The position numbers and the translations under genes are program-made. Of a stretch of 60,000 nucleotides of DNA, positions 53,625 through 60,000 are shown piece by piece (the first letter of the stretch is position 1; every line of letters begins with the position of its first letter). Under the pieces are notes generated by a model, which saw nothing but the letters and a program-made list of their open reading frames with translations, was not told the origin of the DNA and ran no database searches. Origin of the DNA: Frigidibacter sp. SD6-1 (lineage in GTDB: Bacteria > Pseudomonadota > Alphaproteobacteria > Rhodobacterales > Rhodobacteraceae); NCBI RefSeq assembly GCF_030143255.1, contig NZ_JARJNR010000011.1, forward strand, positions 1-60,000. Reading direction: 5' to 3'.

Positions 53625-54346
53625 TGGCGGCGCGCGTGGTGCTGGAACTGTGCGTCGAGACGCCTGCGGGGATCGAGGCCGCAATAGAAGGCGGCGCGGA
53701 CCGGATCGAACTGTGCGCGGCGCTGGCGCTCGGCGGGCTGACGCCCTCGGCCGCGCTGATGGCTTTCGCCGGAAGATCGGGACTGCCTGTCACCGCGTTG
53801 ATCCGACCGCGCGCCGGAGGGTTCCGATATGACAAGATGGAACTTCAGGTGATCGCCGACGATATCGCACGGGCACGCGCTGCGGGTCTTGCAGGTGTCA
53901 CCATCGGTGCGGGCGGGCTGGACGGGCTCGACCTGGCGGCGATGGAGCGGCTCGTGCGCGCGGCCGATGGGATGGACGTGACGCTGCACCGGGTCTTTGA
54001 TCTGGTGGAAGACAAGGCGCGCGCGCTGGAAGCGGCGCGGGCACTTGGCGTTGCGCGTATTCTCACGTCGGGCGGTGCGGCGAGCGCTGCACAAGGTACA
54101 GCGACGCTCTCCGCGCTGGTCCGGCAGGCGGCGGGACGCCCCGGCATTCTGGCGGCGGGCGGTATCCGGGCTGAGACTGTCCGTGCCCTGCTGGACGCGA
54201 CCGGGGTTCTGGAGGTGCACGCCTCCTGCGGCCGTGCCGCGCCCTCTACGGCGGGGGAGTTGGCCTTCGGATTTGCGGGCGCGGATCGGCAGATGACCGA
54301 CCTGGCAGCGGTGCGCGCGCTTCGCACGGCGCTTGACCGGACGTGA
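53624..54346 (+). CDS. cutC: copper homeostasis protein CutC family
   Basis: This is a 240-aa TIM-barrel protein. LELCVETPAGIEAAIEGGAD followed by RIELCAALALGGLTPSA at the N-terminus is the diagnostic CutC motif. VTALIRPRAGGFRYDKMELQ near residue 47, DVTLHRVFDLVEDK near 117 and ILTSGGAASAAQGTATL near 142 are the conserved blocks. The copper role of CutC is disputed in several bacteria. The tight overlap with a sugar kinase gene suggests a carbohydrate-linked function here. The earlier in-frame start lies inside the ROK gene and is rejected. Confidence 0.9.
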   Translation: MAARVVLELCVETPAGIEAAIEGGADRIELCAALALGGLTPSAALMAFAGRSGLPVTALIRPRAGGFRYDKMELQVIADDIARARAAGLAGVTIGAGGLDGLDLAAMERLVRAADGMDVTLHRVFDLVEDKARALEAARALGVARILTSGGAASAAQGTATLSALVRQAAGRPGILAAGGIRAETVRALLDATGVLEVHASCGRAAPSTAGELAFGFAGADRQMTDLAAVRALRTALDRT

Positions 54347-54415
54347 CCGCCGCCTCCTCGGGCACTTCGTTTCTCGTCGGGGCCGCGATGCGTGCACACA
54401 GCGTGACGGCGCGTC

Positions 54416-54670
54416 TCACGCCGCCGGGCGCACCAGCTCCGCCTCCGGCGGGCGGGGCATCCGCCCGTCCATGGCCAGCGCAAGTTTCGCCGCCGCAACC
54501 AGCCGGTCCTTGAGCGGCGCCCCGCCCGCCGCGATGACAGGCGCCATGACCCTGACCCGACGTTCGGCCGTCGCTTCGCCAAGCTCGAGCCGGATCACAA
54601 TGGTTGCGCTGATCATCCTGGTGGTCCGGTCGTGCATCACCTCGGTGGCGCGGGTGGAAAGAATACGCAT
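54416..54670 (-). CDS. hypothetical protein
   Basis: This is an 84-aa small protein from ATG at 54668-54670, with AAAGGA about 10 nt upstream. It reads RILSTRATEVMHDRTTRMIS and then ATIVIRLELGEATAERRVRV, followed by a helical Ala/Leu-rich end (LKDRLVAAAKLALAMDG). The pattern looks like a real coding sequence and resembles a short conserved Rhodobacteraceae protein, but no domain is recognised. It is convergent with cutC and divergent from the next gene. Confidence 0.6.
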   Translation of the reverse strand: MRILSTRATEVMHDRTTRMISATIVIRLELGEATAERRVRVMAPVIAAGGAPLKDRLVAAAKLALAMDGRMPRPPEAELVRPAA

Positions 54671-54789
54671 CGGCCTTGTCCTTTCTGGTGGGCAGCGCCA
54701 GTGAAGCGCATCGCGGTTACCAAAGGGTGGACGGATTGACTTGGGCCCCGCGCGGGCTAGCATCGCGCGGAAGGCGAAAGGGCAGGCAG

Positions 54790-55557
54790 ATGCAGGTCAA
54801 CATCACATACGAGCGGCCCGAAAGCGGCCCGGCCTCTGGCCCGGTCACCGTGGGCTGGTTCCGGTCGAACGACAAGAACGCGGTCCTCTACGACCCGCCG
54901 CAGCGGCTTCAATCGCGCGACATGTCGAAGACCCATGCGAAATCGGCCTCGCGCTGCCCGGCGGTGATCCAGATGGAAAGCCGCTATTTCGTCTTTCCCT
55001 GCCCGTTCGACCTGCATCTGGGTTTTGCCCGGTCGAAGGACGGAAAGCCCGCCTTCGTGAACCGCGCGGGCAATGCGAGCCCGATCCGCACCGCGAAGCT
55101 GAACGAAGTGCTGGTGATGGTGAACGAGGCCGAATGGCGCTATCCCGACCGGCCGACGATCCAGCTTGTGCTGCCCTATACGTTCATCGCCGACGAGCCG
55201 GTCTATGTCACCCAGCTTGGCGCCTTTGCGCATTACCGGCGCGACCCCCTGCCCGGCACGATCTTCGGCGGGCGCTTCCCCATCAACCTCTGGCCCCGGC
55301 CCCTGATGTGGGCCTTCGAATGGCACGAGCCCGAGCGCGACATCATCCTCAAGCGCGGCGAGCCGCTATTCTATTGCCAGTTCGAGGCGAACGGCCCGGA
55401 CCGGCCGGTGCAACTGGTCGAGGTCGAACGGACGCCGGAACTGGAAAACTATGTCGAGGCGATCGGCGGGGCGGTGAACTACGTCAACCAGACCTTCAGC
55501 CTGTTCAAGGCGGCCGAAGCCCTGCGGCCGGAGCGACTCGTGGTGCCCAAGAAATAA
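54790..55557 (+). CDS. conserved hypothetical protein (DUF6065-like)
   Basis: This is a 255-aa soluble protein without signal peptide or membrane segments. It is rich in aromatics: SRYFVFPCPFDLHLGFARS near residue 65, PTIQLVLPYTFIADEPVYV near 128 and WPRPLMWAFEWHEPERDIIL near 167. Its size and Trp/Pro-rich style recall the DUF6065 group, but that is a tentative memory-based match. The start ATG at 54790 follows AAAGGGCAGGC. A perfect hairpin terminator follows the stop. It is a single-gene transcript. Confidence 0.7.
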   Translation: MQVNITYERPESGPASGPVTVGWFRSNDKNAVLYDPPQRLQSRDMSKTHAKSASRCPAVIQMESRYFVFPCPFDLHLGFARSKDGKPAFVNRAGNASPIRTAKLNEVLVMVNEAEWRYPDRPTIQLVLPYTFIADEPVYVTQLGAFAHYRRDPLPGTIFGGRFPINLWPRPLMWAFEWHEPERDIILKRGEPLFYCQFEANGPDRPVQLVEVERTPELENYVEAIGGAVNYVNQTFSLFKAAEALRPERLVVPKK

Positions 55558-55561
55558 AGAA

Positions 55562-55590
55562 CGGCCCCGATGCCAATCGCATCGGGGCCG
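55562..55590 (+). terminator. perfect 12-bp hairpin after the 255-aa gene
   Basis: CGGCCCCGATGC (55562-55573) and GCATCGGGGCCG (55579-55590) form a perfect stem with loop CAATC, 4 bp past the stop codon. There is no clear T tract, so it may end or stabilise the mRNA. Confidence 0.65.
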
Positions 55591-56576
55591 AACGAACCTC
55601 CCAGAGCGGACTGGGCTACTGGTTACAACACCTTCGTCTGATGGGGCGGGCGCCGTCGGTATGTGGCCGGTAAGTTCGTGGTGCGCTCCCTTCATCGACC
55701 CCGACAAATGAGCGCCTTTCCCATCAATATTTAGGCGGAGACGGTTCTTCTTCTGGTTTCGCTTCCTCTCTTGTGGGAGCCGGTTGCCGGATGTTCTGAT
55801 CCCGGACCTCCCAAGTGATCATGGTCTGAGTGTGCGCCGGATTGCCGCGCCGCGGAATCGCATATTCGCATAGTGGGGGCACTCGAAAGGATAGGCCGAT
55901 CCATCGGATGGATAGATTGTTTGCACACGCGCCCTGTCTGCGATACGCCGCATGCCCGCTCGCCGCAGCCGCGCGACCTATCGCGTCCGGTTATTGCTTT
56001 CAGGGTCGAGCAATTCGTCCAGGAGCGTCTTCCAGCCCTGAAGCTCCCGCCGTCGCAGCTGCTTCTGCCGATCAGCGTCGACAGGCTGATCCTCGCGCCA
56101 CGCACAGCGGAAGGAAAAATCCGGGATGGCGATGCGCAGCAAGGTCTGTTGCGGGGCGGCCCCGGAATTGTCGGTGCGCCGGCGGGCGCCCTTCGGTTCC
56201 AACTGGCGGGTGGGCCGAACAAGGCGAGGTGCGACGCCGACGCGTTTTTCGTGTTTCATGGGAACCCCCGTACCCGCGGCTGGATCAGGGTGCGTCCAAC
56301 CTGGAGACACGGTAGCGCAGGCAAGAGCTTCGCCGATGCGCTCGAACGTATATCCATAAGGCGCATCTGATTGCCGGAACGTGACAATTCGGATGTGACG
56401 TTTGTCTTTCAAAGGGTCGATTTCCCTGATCGGGCGGGATCGGCCTTACCGATGGTCAAGTTATCGGCCTCAGGCTCTTGCAGAGAGCGAATCTGTTCCC
56501 ACCTAAGGACCAAGGCCCGGGGAATGTGCCGCGAGGCGGGCGTTCCAGGACGGGTGCTTCAGAGAAGGAGTTACCG
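55591..56576. other. gene-poor stretch before clpB
   Basis: About 980 bp without a convincing gene. By eye the GC content is lower than in the surroundings, and open frames on both strands are short and Arg/Ser/Pro-rich. One low-confidence candidate lies at 55978-56259. The last 150 bp must hold the clpB promoter. A CTTGCA...CACCTAAG pair near 56474-56505 loosely resembles an alphaproteobacterial heat-shock (RpoH) promoter, but the match is weak. The region may be a decayed accessory insertion. Confidence 0.5.
55978..56259 (-). CDS. uncertain hypothetical gene
   Basis: A possible 93-aa basic protein starts at ATG 56257-56259. It reads KHEKRVGVAPRLVRPTRQLE, then later TLLRIAIPDFSFRCAWRED and LRRRELQGWKTLLDELLD, with helical character at the end. 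Third codon positions are moderately GC rich, which suits coding. No good ribosome-binding site and no recognisable family. It could be a real accessory gene, a remnant or chance. Confidence 0.3.
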   Translation of the reverse strand: MKHEKRVGVAPRLVRPTRQLEPKGARRRTDNSGAAPQQTLLRIAIPDFSFRCAWREDQPVDADRQKQLRRRELQGWKTLLDELLDPESNNRTR

Positions 56577-59192
<2,616 letters not shown>

Positions 59193-59202
59193 AGGCTTTC
59201 GT

Positions 59203-59281
59203 CCGGGCTTCGCCCGGCCGACCCGCCGGGGGAGGCGCTGCCTCCCCCGGACCCCCTCCGGGATATTTGCAAACGGAAGAG
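59203..59281 (+). repeat. hairpin-plus-tail intergenic repeat, copy D
   Basis: A small CCGGGC-TTC-GCCCGG hairpin (59203-59217) precedes a perfect 10-bp stem, CCGGGGGAGG (59226-59235) with CCTCCCCCGG (59241-59250), loop CGCTG. The tail GATATTTGCAAACGGAAGA follows at 59262-59280. It lies just past clpB and points the same way. Layout and tail are the same as copy A, 56 kb away. Confidence 0.8.
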
Positions 59282-59347
59282 GGAATGTTTCAGGCTCTGA
59301 TCGGTTTGTGAAACGAGTTCATTTGGGCGCGTTGCGATCCTCGCCTA

Positions 59348-59361
59348 GGTTCAGGTGAACC
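59348..59361. promoter_or_regulatory. 14-bp palindrome before msrP
   Basis: GGTTCA-GG-TGAACC lies 12 bp before the msrP GTG start, directly upstream of the AAGGAGG ribosome-binding site. It could be an operator dyad or a small leader hairpin. Confidence 0.3.
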
Positions 59362-59373
59362 AAGGAGGGCAAC

Positions 59374-60000
59374 GTGACCTATAGATTTCGAACCGATCTG
59401 CGCTGGTCGGACGTGACGCCGAAGGGTGTCTTTCTGAACCGCCGCCAGCTGATGGCGGGGGCGGCGGCCTTTGGCCTGGCGCGCCCGGCCCTGGCAAAGA
59501 TCGCGGCGCAACCGTCGGCCTATTCGACGGACGAGGTGCCGAACAGGTTCGAAGACATCACGAGCTACAACAATTACTATGAATTCGGCACCGGCAAGGA
59601 AGACCCCGCCGCCAATGCCGGTTCGCTGACGGTGAAGCCCTGGACGGTGAAGATCGACGGGATGGTGGATAGGCCCGGCGACTACGGGCTGGAGGATATT
59701 CTCGCCCATGTCACGCTTGAGGAGCGCATCTACCGTTTTCGCTGCGTCGAGGCCTGGTCGATGGTGGTGCCCTGGATCGGGTTTCAGCTTTCCGATCTCC
59801 TCGCGCGCGCGGGCGTACGCGCGAGCGCGGAATATGTAGCGTTCGAGACGCTGATGCGGCCGGAGGAGATGCCGGGGCAGAATTACCCGATCCTCGAATG
59901 GCCCTATCGCGAGGGGCTGCGGCTGGACGAGGCGATGCATCCTTTGACGATCCTTGCGACCGGGCTTTACGGCGAGGTGCTGCCCAATCAGTCCGGCGCG
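59374..60000 (+). CDS. msrP: protein-methionine-sulfoxide reductase catalytic subunit MsrP (truncated by window)
   Basis: MsrP is a periplasmic molybdoenzyme (formerly YedY) that repairs methionine sulfoxide in envelope proteins, receiving electrons from haem protein MsrQ. The first 209 codons are in the window. A twin-arginine signal (LNRRQLMAGAAAFGLARPAL) lies near residue 21. YRFRCVEAWSMVVPWIGFQL near 122 contains the Cys that binds molybdenum. The start is GTG at 59374-59376 with AAGGAGG upstream. msrQ would be expected just beyond the window edge. Confidence 0.93.
   Translation, partial: MTYRFRTDLRWSDVTPKGVFLNRRQLMAGAAAFGLARPALAKIAAQPSAYSTDEVPNRFEDITSYNNYYEFGTGKEDPAANAGSLTVKPWTVKIDGMVDRPGDYGLEDILAHVTLEERIYRFRCVEAWSMVVPWIGFQLSDLLARAGVRASAEYVAFETLMRPEEMPGQNYPILEWPYREGLRLDEAMHPLTILATGLYGEVLPNQSGA

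Overview
The window is a 60 kb piece of a GC-rich alphaproteobacterial chromosome. Gene content and order point to the Rhodobacteraceae/Paracoccaceae (Rhodobacter, Paracoccus and Roseobacter relatives). The main clues are an Mcl1-type malyl-CoA lyase, a flagellin-flaF-flbT block, a soxBDAG sarcosine-oxidase operon, the dnaA-dnaN-recF-gyrB order, and many ATGA or GTGA start/stop overlaps. No intact mobile element, CRISPR array, rRNA or tRNA gene was seen. Nearly all the DNA is chromosomal core with a few accessory genes.

Layout: 1-472 is a gene-free end of the window. 473-8726 holds the replication block, all on the minus strand: rpsT, dnaA, dnaN, recF, a VOC-fold protein, a LysE-type exporter and gyrB. 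8822-11256 carries enoyl-CoA hydratase, mutM and a membrane protein. 11339-13619 carries ubiE and ubiB (ubiquinone synthesis). 13624-25745 is a flagellar cluster: flgD, fliK, a rod-binding protein, a FlgN-like protein, flagellin, flaF, flbT, a DUF1217 protein, fliI, flgB, flgC, fliE, fliQ, flgF, flgG, flgA, flgH and fliL. 25854-37593 is core metabolism and envelope: pyk, N-formylglutamate amidohydrolase, DUF1244, hemolysin-III family, D-amino-acid transaminase, dipeptide epimerase, mcl1, accA, a PPOX-like protein, plsC, ftsX, ftsE and a zinc-ribbon membrane protein. 37612-43496 is the sox operon with an XRE-cupin regulator. 43585-48269 holds an EamA transporter, HU and the purine pair ade-amn. 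48438-51449 is a tightly overlapping trio: a membrane sulfotransferase, a small membrane protein and an arylsulfotransferase-like protein. 51621-55557 carries a SelW-like protein, pyrF, a ROK kinase, cutC and two hypotheticals. 55591-56576 is gene-poor. clpB and the start of msrP close the window.

The most unusual structures are these. (1) A 101-bp palindromic repeat lies in frame inside the mutM coding sequence and adds roughly 35 residues to the protein. (2) A four-copy intergenic repeat combines a GC hairpin with a conserved GATATTTG tail. (3) The three-gene sulfotransferase module is translationally overlapped and looks little characterised. (4) The sarcosine-oxidase delta subunit has no cysteine, so the usual zinc site is missing. 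(5) CtrA-like paired half-sites lie in all three promoter-bearing gaps of the flagellar cluster.

How genes work together: ade and amn form a short AMP -> adenine -> hypoxanthine route. ubiE and ubiB both serve quinone synthesis. The two flagellar blocks encode rod, hook-capping, P/L-ring and export parts plus the flagellin regulators FlaF and FlbT. fliF, fliG, fliM, flhA, flgE, flgI, flgK and mot genes must lie elsewhere. Mcl1 and AccA handle malyl-CoA and malonyl-CoA chemistry respectively. Starts were chosen by homology, ribosome-binding sites and overlap with neighbours; GTG starts are common here.
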